Shown here piece after piece: positions 31,195 through 43,039 of a stretch of 64,000 nt of DNA (its first letter is position 1; each line of letters opens with the position of its first letter). This DNA is from Mytilinidion resinicola (Eukaryota > Ascomycota > Dothideomycetes > Mytilinidiales > Mytilinidiaceae), in contig NW_022985439.1 in the NCBI RefSeq assembly GCF_010093595.1, forward strand, positions 2,210,088-2,274,087. Direction: 5' to 3'. Under the pieces are notes generated by a model. That model saw only the letters and a program-made list of their open reading frames with translations, was not told where the DNA came from and did no database searches. The position numbers were made by a program, and so were the translations under genes.

Positions 31195-33209
31195 TTATGA
31201 CTTGGCAACGACCAAGCGACCTCCGTCTTGATTAGGTTTAAACTCAATCAGCAGCTTACGAGCCTTATCTTCCATGGCCTCTTCACTTTCCAGAACGTGC
31301 CAGCCAAAGAATCGCTCGTCAAGGCCATGAAAGAGACACGCCAGAACGTTGTTCGTCCACGGCACGAGGCCTCTTTTCCTAGTTTCCACCATGACTGCGA
31401 TCAAGAACGCAAGGCTTCCAACGAGCTCGAATAGCGGCAGGATCAGCCATTGCCATGTCACGACGGCATGGCTGGTGGACGTAAAGGCTTTGCCCGGAAC
31501 ACGCGGAGGCTGATATGGTATCGTTCGAAGGTTGAGAGATAAGCTGTTGGCCAGGTTATCTATAAGGTCTGGGAATCCAGTTGTCGAGCTGTTCATGGCC
31601 ATGTAGAACGATTGCATCAAGTCTGAAGAGTAGGCGGGGGTAACGAGGTCCCAGTGGTTACCGCTGGGGCTAATCGTCGCGTTGCCAACCAGGAGTCGCG
31701 ACAACCAGTTGCCGGTTGCTTCAATAGCTTCGCCAGTAGCAACAAAAGCGGTCGGAGACCTAGGCGGTTGAAGGGTAACGTCCAGATTGTTGCCTGCATT
31801 AGGAGGAGGCTGGTTTTGATCGGTCCAGTTCGAAATCTCAGTTTCAGATAACGTGCCGTTTATAAATTCTGCACGCATGTTGCGAACGCAAAACTGTAGC
31901 AGGCACTCAAAAGCGACCGGTGAGGTGAAGAGCCTTCCCGTCATGGGATCGGAGGTGTAGTTCGCATCTGTTTGGGTGGGTATGGTACCTGGGGATGCGC
32001 CAACTGCAAACACGCTCAACAGCCTCGAGCCATTGTGAGCGAAGGCGACGGAGTCCCAAACTCCGGACTGGCTGCTGCGGTTAGTAGAGGCAAGCGTTGT
32101 TGTAATATTCAGCATCGCGTTGCTGGCTGCGAACGCGACCTGATTGAGCATTTCTCCTGGCTGTAAGCCGGTGACCCCGAAACCGTTCGGAAGCGTGTAG
32201 TAGTTGGTGTCGTAGGCAAGCTCCACTTCATTGTGAGGGACGATATGCACCTTCGTCGCCTTAAGTTGAGAGGTCAAGTTTTCGCAGGTGCTGCAAATGC
32301 CCAACGTCTGATACGACTCCCAAGTACAATTGCTGGTACCGCAGTGTGCCGTGGCAGTAAAATTAGTATGAGCAGGGCTGAATAGTGCAACATATGGAGC
32401 GGCTAGGAACTCAGTATCGACGCCGGAGGTGCTTACACCATTTCCTATTGGTGCAACGCCTGAGCCATTCATATACTGCGCTATTGGCATTAAAGCGTCG
32501 TCGGAATGCGGATAAATTGTGTCGTATTTCAAGGCCTGCTGAAAAAAGGTGCTAATGCCCAGCGCAATTATTGTAATAAAAGCGCCAAAATATGCAATGA
32601 GCCTAGCAAAGAGTTAATGAGGGCAGGCAAAAGTGTGCTTTCCATAAAAGCTAATTCGAACAATCGGATCTCAGCGAATAGAATTATCTTGCGCGAGTGG
32701 ATGCGGAGGGGCAAATAAGACAAACAAACGTACCCTCCTTTCCGACGCGCAAGAAGTAAGACGCTCCCCCATGGTCCTCGACTGGCTTCGTCAATAGTAC
32801 GAAAATCGTCCATTGGCCTCTTTCGAAGTGCTTGGAGCCATTTGAGCTGCCCAATCGCAGAATTCACGGGTACTATCAAAAGGACTTCGGCAAATGTGGC
32901 CAACAATCCAATGATCGCGTTGGGCGTAATGTTGAACTGTACATCTGGAAGTGGACGATCATCTAGGACCCGCAACACGATAATAGAAGCGATGAAGAAG
33001 CAGAGACTGCCAATCCAGCTAAGGATTTCGAGCTTCCATGGCATCGAGTCCCATCGTAATTGCAAGCTTTTGCACGGCGCTTTCACGTCTGAAAGTGTCG
33101 TAGGCGGGCCGGATTTCTCGGAGGATTGTTGTGCGGAATTCGGAAGAAGAGATTGGCTGTGATCTAACGACGTTCTGAGATTTCCGAGTTCTTGTGGAGC
33201 AGGCTCCAT
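31195..33209 (-). CDS. DUF3176 family membrane protein
   Basis: Exons 33209-32734 and 32602-31195; 627 residues. The 131-bp intron (GTACGT..GCTAG) joins LLARRKGG to LIAYFGAFITIIALGIS. I chose ATG 33209 because the open frame farther up has only a GTG. N-terminal Ser/Pro-rich region, then three membrane spans (near LEILSWIGSLCFFIASIIVL, AIIGLLATFAEVLLIVPVNS and AYFGAFITIIALGIS). A long lumenal or extracellular domain follows with many N-x-S/T sites and paired Cys (CGTSNCTW, CSTCENLT), a final span (LILPLFELVGSLAFLIAVM) and a cytosolic tail. This is the DUF3176 layout. Function unknown. It is the only other full-length gene in the island, and its upstream region carries dispersed repeat copy 2. 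Confidence 0.8.
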
Positions 33210-33470
33210 CTCTGAAGAATCTAGCCACCTGTCCGAAGATGCCACGGCGAATCAAGACTGGCTTCGTAGAGAGTCGGTCGGAGAGAAAGAAGTTCAGGAG
33301 ACGTGGGGGGGATTGCGAACGAGAAGGTGACTGCAGCTGGTGGACTCTGCACTGCAATGTTGGTGTGCTTTCTGAGGGGTTTGGATATTCCACTGCTGGC
33401 GAGGCGGTGTTAATCGCCAGCGCCAAAGTCCGCCCCCAGGACCGAGGATGAAACGGCAGCGCCATGCAAT

Positions 33471-33714
33471 ACTGTGCCACATAGATGCAGGTTGTTGTGT
33501 GAGCAATAACAGACTTCGGGAGCGTTTGATATGGGGGCTGGGCGCTAACGGCTTCCCGGATCTAGTAGGTAGCGCGTGGATCAAGCCACGGAGCCAGCCA
33601 GGGGTAATCATCGAATATAACAACTGAAAGTGCTGTGCCCTTAAGCTTAATTCTGGTAAGATGTGGTCTAATCAATCCGCGCCAGGTCACCGAACACAGG
33701 AAGGAGCTGTATGT
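33471..33714. repeat. Dispersed repeat, copy 2
   Basis: Counterpart of 28411-28710. It directly adjoins the right copy of the SLH1 3' repeat at about 33715. Confidence 0.7.
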
Positions 33715-34078
33715 TAGGATGGAGTGGTTGCTTGAAGGGTTTAACATTCCGGAGAGGCCCAATTGTTAATGGTAGAAAAGGGAAAAGAAGAGGCAAAGGA
33801 ATAACTGCGACGCTAATTATGATTATGTAGTACTACCTGTGTAGAAGCATGTTTTTATCATAGAGGATTTTGATATAAACACAATAGCAGGGCCTCGTCT
33901 TACTACACCTTGCTCATACACAGAGACAACCAAGCACATAGACACATTGCAAGCTAATACACTATACTCTCCTCCTCACTCTATTCTCACATTTAGTCGT
34001 AAACCTTAGAAATACAGGCAGTTGGGAGAAAAGGGCTACGATGTGGCGCTCATGTGGCTGACGCTCAGCCGACGTCAT
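33715..34078 (+). repeat. Right copy of the SLH1 3'-end direct repeat
   Basis: A decayed copy of the SLH1 C-terminal codons and downstream flank (see 20178-20560). Many differences are G-to-A relative to the SLH1 copy (for example GAGATTCC to AACATTCC, GGTGGGAAGGGG to GGTAGAAAAGGG), consistent with RIP. The last 39 bp (34040-34078) are almost unchanged and contain the hairpin GGCTGACGCTCAGCC and GACGTCAT. It ends about 100 bp before the NCA2 start codon and so forms its promoter-proximal region. Confidence 0.85.
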
Positions 34079-34181
34079 CCGGCTCCACGCGACTTTCTCC
34101 AGGATTCTCCAAGATCCGCCGACTGTTTGGATTCAAACCCCAGCTGCTTGTATCCGGGGAGGCCCTCGCTGTGTCAACAGC

Positions 34182-36372
34182 ATGTCGTTCGTGGTGGAGT
34201 GAGTGCCCCCAGATCCAATCCGCAATTCAATGCTAACATCCCATCTCCCACCAGTCAAGTGCGTCGCATAGACAGCCAACTCGACCGACTACAGCTCTCC
34301 ACCGTCCCCTCAACCGCGGAACACGCCCACGCCGCCCCATCACCCTTCACCACCGCAGAAGCCCAAGACCCCACCAAAGCAGCGCGTATTCTGCAATTGC
34401 AGGCGCTGGTGAAGAGCCTCTCGACAACTTCGAGTGCCCTCGTGCCCACCTACCGCATCCGCTCCATCCTCGACCAGGCGCAAATATCGGAAAGTTGCAC
34501 GACATGTGCGCAGTATTTTGCGCAGGGCGACGAGGCGGAGTTGGTGCCTCATGCGGACCCGACCTACGAACATGAGCTGGAGTGGCTGCTCCTCAGTAAA
34601 GCTACGGCGCAGGTGTATGGGCAGGTGCTGAGTGCGATTCTGGAGCAGACCATACCGCTGAGCGATGATATTTGGTATTGGGATGATATACTGGGGACAT
34701 ATGCGTATGCGGGGCTTTACTCTATCCAGACGTCTCCGTTGCGGTTGTGGGGGTGGACGCAGGGTATCTGGCGTGATGTTCGGGCGAGAGGAGGGGGGTT
34801 TGCAGATGGGTGGGGGAGGTTTTATGGGCTGGTTAGGGAAGTCGTGCATGAGAGGTCCATTGCGGATATTCAGCGACGCGTGGTTTCGCCGCTAGCTCAG
34901 GTTTACGATGAGGCGAGGCGGAAGCAGGCGAAGTTGAAGCGGATAAGACAGATTAATGCGAATGCGCTAGGTGTACTGCTGGGCGAGGGGTTGAGTAATG
35001 AGAGGTATGCATGTCTGATCCCTTCGCACTTTACCTAGCCCTAATATCTTGCAGCATTCGCGAAGACGGTCTAAGGAGTCCAGATGGAGAAGATGGCTCC
35101 GATACTCGCCACAGATGGAAGACTACAACCGCGAAAAGCATTGCGCTCATAGACGCCGTACTCACAAATGTTAGCGACAACGAGCTAGTCGTCGACAAGT
35201 TCAACGATTCAGTTGCCACCATGACCCAGGATGATCACTATTTTGCCCTCCACGAACGCTCTGGAGAGCGGACTGCCACGTCTCTCAAACCAGCCGATGT
35301 TGTCGAGCGACTTCAAACCCTACTTGGACAAGGGCTACCTCAATACACCTCAACCTTCAACCAGGTAGTGGCGCAAAATGGCCGGCCGTCTAGGCTCATT
35401 CGGTATTGGCTACCAGCATCACTGCTTCTTGTGTCATCCACAACCATATTCCGCATCGCCGTCAATCGCAAAGCTGAACTCCTGGAGTGGATACGGGATT
35501 TCGGCACTACAGTCATTGACTTTTGGTCAAACTGGGTGGTCGAGCCCACAAAGAAGATTCTTGGTACTATTCGACACGACGAGGACAGCGAAGTCTCCAT
35601 AATGAGCAAAAGAAGCCTCGAGGCCGATCATGCTAGCTTAGAGCGCATGGTGGTCGACTTCGCGAAGGTAGATGGACTGAACGACACGCAATTGACAGAT
35701 CTCCGCGCAAAGGTCCGAGAAGGCGATCTTACGACTGTTCTTAAGGTTTACGAGAAGGATATGCAGTCGCCAGTCTGGGGTGCACTCCGTGGCAATCTCA
35801 TACAAGCGCTCTTGATCCAGATACAAAAGACGAAGGTCGACGTTGAGGTTGCCATGAGCGGCATTGACTCGATATTAAAGAGCCAAGAGCTGCTCTTTGG
35901 GTATGTTGGCACCGAAACTTTTACGATCGAGCTCTAACGTTATTAGATTCATCGGTCTTACCCCTGGTGTACTTGTGACCATTGGCGTCTGGAGATGGCT
36001 AGGAGGCGTCTTTAGCAGCCGAAGGGGCCTTAAGAAAGGGACGAAGCAGGGCCAATTGCTGGTCATATTGCGGTAATGAGTAGCTGAAGTCCGATTGTGC
36101 GTGGCTGTACTAAAAGATTCCATAGGAATATCGATCGTATCCTAGTAGGAGCAGTACCGACCGAGTTCGGAGAGCTTCCCTACAAAGACCACGGCCTACT
36201 TCTCTGCGAGGTGCATTTACTACGCCAAACAGCGAGTGGCGTGCTTCCAAGACGCATCTTCCATGACTTCCTGGAGGAGGTTGACGAGCTGGTGGACATA
36301 CGGGCGGGGCTGACGAGGCAGCAAAAAGTTGTGGAGCGGATGCGTTGGGCGTACGCGAAATGGTTTGCCTGA
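34182..36372 (+). CDS. NCA2: NCA2-like mitochondrial protein
   Basis: Five exons: 34182-34198, 34255-35004, 35055-35900, 35947-36072, 36117-36372; 664 residues. The 17-nt first exon encodes MSFVVD and joins at a GTGAGT..CCAG intron with a GCTAAC branch. Introns are 56, 50, 46 and 44 bp. Recognisable NCA2 features are the N-terminal QVRRIDSQLDRLQLS, the WYWDDILGTYAYAGLYSIQT block and the membrane segment near IRYWLPASLLLVSSTTI. C-terminal features are LFGFIGLTPGVLVTIGVWRW and the RNIDRIL region ending in AYAKWFA. In yeast, Nca2 is an outer-membrane mitochondrial protein affecting expression of ATP6/ATP8. Its upstream region was altered by the island: the decayed SLH1 repeat lies immediately before it. 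Confidence 0.9.
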
Positions 36373-37013
36373 ACTATATTCAAATCTAGCGGCATACTAC
36401 TATTTCACAGGGGGATTGTACAACACTTGACCCATTCAGCTAGCATCGACGGATGGAAAAGCGGAATATCACTGGCATTTCTTTTCAATCTCATCTGAGA
36501 CAGATCGGGGTTGTTTGCGCACATATATGTGGCGTCATATATTCATGACGCAGCAGACCTATCTGCACACTTTCCACGCGATATCTGCATATTTGCCAAT
36601 TGACTACATGGGAAGCTGGTCCGAGTGAATGCTGCACATGTGGTAAGCGACGCCTCTTCCATCACGTTCACCAACGGCGGGTGGTGAAGCAGGGATGCGA
36701 AACGCCGCTCGCTTGGCGAAGTCAAATCTCACGTCGACCTTGGCCCCGGTAAGAGCACCGCTGTTCGACGCTGCCTCGTGAAAGGAATCCGACCCCTCAA
36801 CCTCGCCTTCACCACCAGAGACGCCACCGAATACAACTCCACGCTCGCCTAGATACATCGCTGAACCACTGCGACTCCTGTGGCTGCTCGATACGACCGC
36901 CGTCCTCGCCGAACTAGCACTTGGCTAGTGCATAGATACCCCGATATCCCTCCCTCCTCCGCAACCTCCTCCACCACCATCGACTCCAGGAACCCTGCCT
37001 CCACACTCCCACC
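36373..37013. other. Intergenic and SEC4 upstream region
   Basis: No gene recognised. Sequence from about 36850 to 37013 is pyrimidine-rich (CTCC/ACC runs), like a fungal promoter and leader, ending ACCATGG at the SEC4 start. Confidence 0.5.
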
Positions 37014-37854
<841 letters not shown>

Positions 37855-39040
37855 TTGGGGAATGAGCGCGAAGGGGTTTGGTTGGAGTAGGTTGGCCTAT
37901 ACTTGCAAGGGTAGAGTTGGCAATGCGTGGCGAGAAGAGTGGCGTGGACCTATCGGCATTTTGGACGAAAACAAGTTTATTGATGGGCACGGCGGAGAGA
38001 GAGCAGAGTCAGGTCAGAAGCTAGAAGGTTCGTGAGGATACCCGGGGATGACTGGCAGTGGAAGAACAGCACTTCAAGGGATACTTCATCTCGGTGCATT
38101 GGATTCTATGTTATGCTGCTCATGGCGGCGCTGGGTATCTACAATTTTCCTCTACTTATCAGGTTACATTTTCCTTGTTGGTGTTCTTGATTACAATTGG
38201 GAGTCTCCCTTTATGTTTGTTTCTTTTCCGTTTACAGTGTTGCGAGTATGAACATCGCTGGGGCTTTTGCATCTGTATATGAGATGGGTCTGAGAAATGC
38301 TTTTAATGGCTGGTTGGCTCTTTTTCTATATGCTGCGTCTGGTGCTGTTGACCCATGGATTGGAGTGGATGACAGATTAGTGAGACGGTATATTGCTGAG
38401 AGTTGTAGGCGGGAACACCCAGGTAGGAAATTTGATATCTTGAACAGACTAATACTTGGACATGGTGGCATATGATAGCTACGTGAGTGCGCGCGGTGAG
38501 TTCTCGTCGGGCTGTTTCATTTCTCTTGTCCCGTCTTGGATATTCTATGAAATGATGTCATCGCGATTGCGATGCCAGTGAGTTTCATTTTCGCAGAAAA
38601 AGACATGCATTGAATGGAGGCAGTTGCCGCGTAGTGAGTTGGTGAGTTGTCTTCAACATCTTTCGCCTCTCTGGGTCTTGTTATTCTCGAGTGTGATTTG
38701 TTGCTGTGTGAGATGCCATCTCGACAACAGATCTAAAGGCTTGCAGAATGAGGGGATTGCGGAGAACGCTCCGGTTCAGCTGCCGGCGGGAGAGCTCGAA
38801 CACGGGCATGTGCTTGTGACGGTTCGGCGGCATGGAATAGGGATGGTGAGTGAGGTGAGATGGATATTACGGGGCAAGAAATGCCAGGCTGCGGTGAAAG
38901 AAGCTCAGATCGGTGAATCGGTGGAAACTGATGGACGCGGGTGCTGGATAAACAAGTCTGACAGCGATGCGAACTCTCCATCAAGGTACATATTCCATTC
39001 ATTTTCTGTAGATTCCAATTACTAATTCGAGCAGCAGGCC
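37855..39040. other. SEC4 3' region and intergenic sequence
   Basis: About 1.2 kb without a recognisable protein. Short frames at 38197-38475 and 38624-39025 have no homology that I recognise and biased low-quality composition, so they are not called. Confidence 0.4.
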
Positions 39041-39044
39041 GGTC

Positions 39045-39250
39045 GGGCGCAGTTGGTTCAGCGTACTAACAACACCCCTGCAGGGGCTAGGAGTTCGAAT
39101 CCAGCCCTTGTCAGGAATATCGCCATTATGGCTGTTTCCTATAGATTCGACTGACAAGTCGCGCGGAAACGTAAGTCCTGATCGTCGCGCATCGGAGTAA
39201 ACCGCCCGGGGTTTCTGCACCCTCCCTCGAGGAGGGTGATCTTTTGCTCT
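39045..39250 (+). ncRNA. Candidate RNA polymerase III transcript, structured
   Basis: An A-box-like GGCGCAGTTGGTT (39046-39058) forms a D-arm-like stem GCGC/GCGT. A B-box-like GTTCGAATCC (39093-39102) sits in a hairpin GGGCT(A)GG/CCAGCCC. The spacing resembles a tRNA, but there is no matching acceptor stem. Further stems are CCCC-TGCA-GGGG (39075-39086), GCCA-TTA-TGGC (39122-39132), CGACT-GACA-AGTCG (39148-39161) and an 8-bp stem CACCCTCC/GGAGGGTG (39218-39238). The last is followed at once by TTTT (39242) and a longer T-run at 39250. This fits a roughly 200-nt Pol III RNA or a tRNA-derived SINE. It does not match a family I can name. Confidence 0.45.
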
Positions 39251-39255
39251 TTTTT

Positions 39256-40629
39256 GGGGGTTTGGAGGGGTATTGGAGCCGAGCGTTGTTGTTCTTTTTG
39301 CTTTCAAGAGCTGACAGAGTGGCTGGGCTATCACCATCTAGTTAAGAGATCTTGCAACTCGATACAGTCGAAAATGGCCGCCTTCCTATTGTTTACGTCG
39401 CAGCTTTGTGGCCTCATCGCTGAACAATTTAGCCCCCGCGACACCTTGAATCCACGACAGGTTTACGAACGTCTCCACACCATCTACAAGGACAGCAAAG
39501 CCTAGGTCTTCGAGCGATACCTCCGCTACCTGCAGAAGAAGGTCGGACGTTAATAGCGTCATTTCTACCGGGAGAATTCATGGGATTAGAAAATCTAGCA
39601 CATAGAAGAAGCTTTTAGCTTAAGAGTGCTTCTGCTCAGGGTGACTAGTGGAGAATTATTGTGCCGCAATGCGTACCCTTTGTCTAGGAGCATTTAAAGT
39701 GCTTCGATGCAAATTTAAGGATTTGAGCGCAATGCATAGCCATCGTTCGAATAATTTATTACCTTGCTACACCACTTTAAATAGCACTTTCTACGGGTCT
39801 TAACAATCCGTAGATGTGAATCTTGGAAGTTGTGGGCGGACTTCTGGTTGCTAAGGATCGTCAGGGTGGCAAACTCCCGTCCCGCACCACCAACCTCGGA
39901 ATGCTAGTCTTCAACACCAACCCATCCCATTTCTAGCCCACCTCGAACGTGTCGAAGCCTGGCGAGCCAGTTCTTGGCAATCTGATGGGTGCCCCGACCC
40001 ACGCCCAGCCTCACCGGATCGTCCGTGGCGTAGTGCAGCAAGTGGCGCACTTCCGGTGAAGACCGAATGGACACCGCTAGAGATTGTCGATAGCGGAAAG
40101 ATCGAATTTCGTTCCGTGACGACCTTTGCCTAATATTGAGCAGAGTACAAGACGGCTTGGAATTGCTCTTTATCTCTCGTTCTTCGCCAAAAATCCCTAA
40201 AGTTTGCAAAACAGGTGCTATATCTAGAACTCGGTAATAGAGGCCTTATCCATCCTTATGAAACCCAAAAGACTAGATATCAAGGTAAGTATTGTCGATC
40301 AACGGCCTGCATACGAATACTGTGGCGTGCAGACTTTTGCCTCGTATGGCTGCCTACCGTTTTCGTCATCATGTAGGAAAGCCTTGGTCGCGACATAAGA
40401 CAGCCTGAAGCACGAGACCAAATGATCTCCCATCCTCTTCAGCACACAGTTATGGTCCCCTAGATCTCACCCTCCAAGCCTTACTGATCGTCGATCCCCG
40501 GCCTTGCCGTGTCCTGCACCTCTTCTCTTAGCTACACTCGTTTGACCGGTCACCCAACCCGCTTACTGCATTATATTGAATATCGCCCTTCTGTGTTTCT
40601 TGCTTCTATTTCGTACGCCCTTTTCAAAT
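39256..40629. other. Intergenic, with a short interrupted ORF
   Basis: The frame from ATG 39374 (MAAFLLFTSQLCGLIAEQFS) meets a TAG at 39503 and then continues open for 15 codons (VFERYLRYLQKKVGR) to TAA, so it may be a relic. Otherwise no recognisable gene. The minus-strand frame at 39904-40209 is not supported. Confidence 0.35.
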
Positions 40630-43039
40630 ATGTCTGTCACAGCCGTCCTGCCCATAGTAGCTACAGTGTTATACGTAGGTGGACGAGTTCGTGACCGAAT
40701 CCAAAGAAGAAACAGAGAGAAGCGCACACGTGAGGAAGCGAAATATTACCACTCTGATGTTAGCCTGACAGAGTCGAGCGAGGATGCATCGGACGACGAG
40801 ACATATCGCGGCCGTCTTCCTCCTCTGCTACCGACTGCGCCTCAGGTTCCACTCTACACTCCGCTGCAGTACCCACCGAGGAATTACGGCCCCTCTAATC
40901 AAGGATTCGGGCAAGAAACCTACAACTACGAAGGCTGGTATAACATGGCCCATCCCCGGTCACGACGCTACTCGGAAGATGTAAATCCTCGCCAGCGTTA
41001 TGCTCCAAGCAGCTATGACGGTCCAAGCCACAGCAACGGCAGCACTACCAGAGATGTCCTCAAGGCCATTCAGCCTCGGGACTCGAGTAGCACCATCTCT
41101 CGATCTGACCATCTACAAGATGTGCCTCTATATCCCTACTCCCAACTACAAGGCGTACACACGATCAGGCTCATTGAATTGCATCCGGCGAAGAATCAAA
41201 ACGATGATCTGCATTGCAGCTTCTACCAAGCTGATCTCGTCGACAACAACCGTATCCCACTGTCTTACGAAGCATTGTCCTATGCGTGGGGCAAACCGGA
41301 TTTACCGAATGTCATGTGGTGTGACGACACTCCTTCTTTCCGTCGAGGCTCGAGAAGCCCGTCCGAAAGGCGAGATCTGTGGCACTTGAGAATCACCGAT
41401 AGCCTATATGCTGCTTTGAGAGCCTATCGCTCGACGACGAAGGAGATCGTGTTCTGGGTTGACGCCATGTAAGCAAATACTCCATTTCTCGCTACTGGGC
41501 GACACTAATCAAATGAAAAGATGCATCAATCAAGCCGACAGCAGAGAGAAGATGCATCAAGTCAAGCAAATGAAACGTATCTATCAAGAGGCTACCCGAG
41601 TTCAAGTTTGGCTTGGAGATGAAGGGCAAGGCGGTGGGCAGACTCTTCAATGGCTTCAAGAATTGGGTCAATGGCGTCAGCAATTCTACCCCTTCACCAC
41701 TATGAAGATGGGAAGAGATGTTCATCAGACAATGGCGGAGGCTATGCAACCCAGCTTACCAACACTCCAGCACTTCCTGACGCGTTCCTGGTTCCGGCGA
41801 CGGTGGGTGATACAAGAAGTCACGACATCTCGGGCAGCTATCCTCTCGTGTGGTCCATACCACTGCGACTGGGACGACTTCGCTGAAGCTATCAAATTTA
41901 TTTACGACGTCGACTCGCGAATAACCCTGTTTCGAGGAACCGTACTAGGTGTTTTACAAGGACTGCGATTGATGGACTTGATGAAGAGCTGCCCCGAACT
42001 TACGCAAGGATTTGGTCTGCTCGATTCGATGAACCTATTCCACGCAGCGGACACAGCCAGAGCACAGGACCGTATCCTCGCGCTCCTCAGCTTCGCCGAG
42101 AACGCAGAGTCCTATGTCGACTTCGGGCAGGACTACTACACTCAGTCGCCTGAGGCGTTCTACACGAAGTTCGCACGCAACGCACTCGAGCGAACGCAAA
42201 CTCTCGACATACTGCACCTCGCTGGCACGTTCCGTCCTCTAGACTCTGCGTCGTGGGTTCCGGATTGGCGCAGCTCTCCTCGCTACAAGCCTTTCCTCAA
42301 CATCCGCAAATACTCAGCTGGGATAGGAGGCCCGCAGGACTCGCTGACGCCTCCTACACCGATTATCTTCAGCTCCGGCACCAATCGCCTCGTAATTGAA
42401 GGTTTCATTTTCGACACCATCGCGGACTGCAGCGACTCAATCAGCAAAATGCCCAGCTTCGATGACATTTGTAGCATGATACCACAGTACCGGGCCGTAG
42501 CGAGGTACGTCGTCGACGACGATGAAGATGCCAGAACGAAATTAGCAACTACGCTGATTGCAGACCAAGCGCACTCAGAGCGCTTCCCATGGCTACCAAC
42601 ACCGAGGGAGACGGAAGAAAGATCATCGCAGGCAAGGTTGAAGCAGATGCTGGAGATTGGATTTGTGCAGCTCTGTCGCACGGCCGCGTCTTCAGGCGTT
42701 ATATCGCCTGCATTGACATCGCCTACGCTCCCGAGCCACTCTCCAGGTGCTGATGCACCTCGGACCAACGAGTATGCCCAACGGTATGCAGCCCTCGTCA
42801 GCGTGACAATGAGCGGACGATGTCTTTTCCGCACTGTGAGCGGTCACATCGGCATTGGTCCCGAGGATCTCAGAAACGGCGACCGTATCGTTGTGTTTGT
42901 TGGTGCAAGAACCCCCTTTGTGATCCGACCCGGACGCGGAAGGGAGGGGTTTGAAGTTGTAGGGGACTGCTACGTGCATGGCATCATGGAGGGCGAGGCT
43001 CTCGGGAGGGATGAGTGGGATCAGTTCGTCATTGCTTGA
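40630..43039 (+). CDS. HET-domain protein, intact
   Basis: Exons 40630-41468 and 41521-43039 with a 52-bp intron; 785 residues. ATG 40630 is the first in frame; the frame extends upstream only from TTG. A short hydrophobic N-terminus (VTAVLPIVATVLYVGGRV) could anchor it in a membrane. A disordered, Tyr/Pro/Ser-rich stretch follows to about residue 170. The HET domain then shows IRLIELHPA, PLSYEALSYAWG, and WVDAICINQAD across the intron, followed by RIYQEATRVQVWLG, RSWFRRRWVIQEV and the C-terminal 'GDRIVVFVGARTPFVIRP' segment. Proteins of this class mediate vegetative incompatibility. It is the only complete HET gene in the window. Its allele-recognition partner cannot be told. Confidence 0.88.

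Noticed and set aside
20561..33714. Island as a Starship giant transposon
   Set aside because: NLR-type cargo fits, but no DUF3435 tyrosine recombinase captain is present and the flanking repeats are SLH1 sequence, not short Starship target sites.
39045..39117. Canonical tRNA gene
   Set aside because: A and B boxes are present, but the 5' and 3' ends cannot pair as an acceptor stem and no clear anticodon arm exists.
39904..40209. 101-codon minus-strand ORF
   Set aside because: No recognisable similarity, no promoter signs; consistent with chance.
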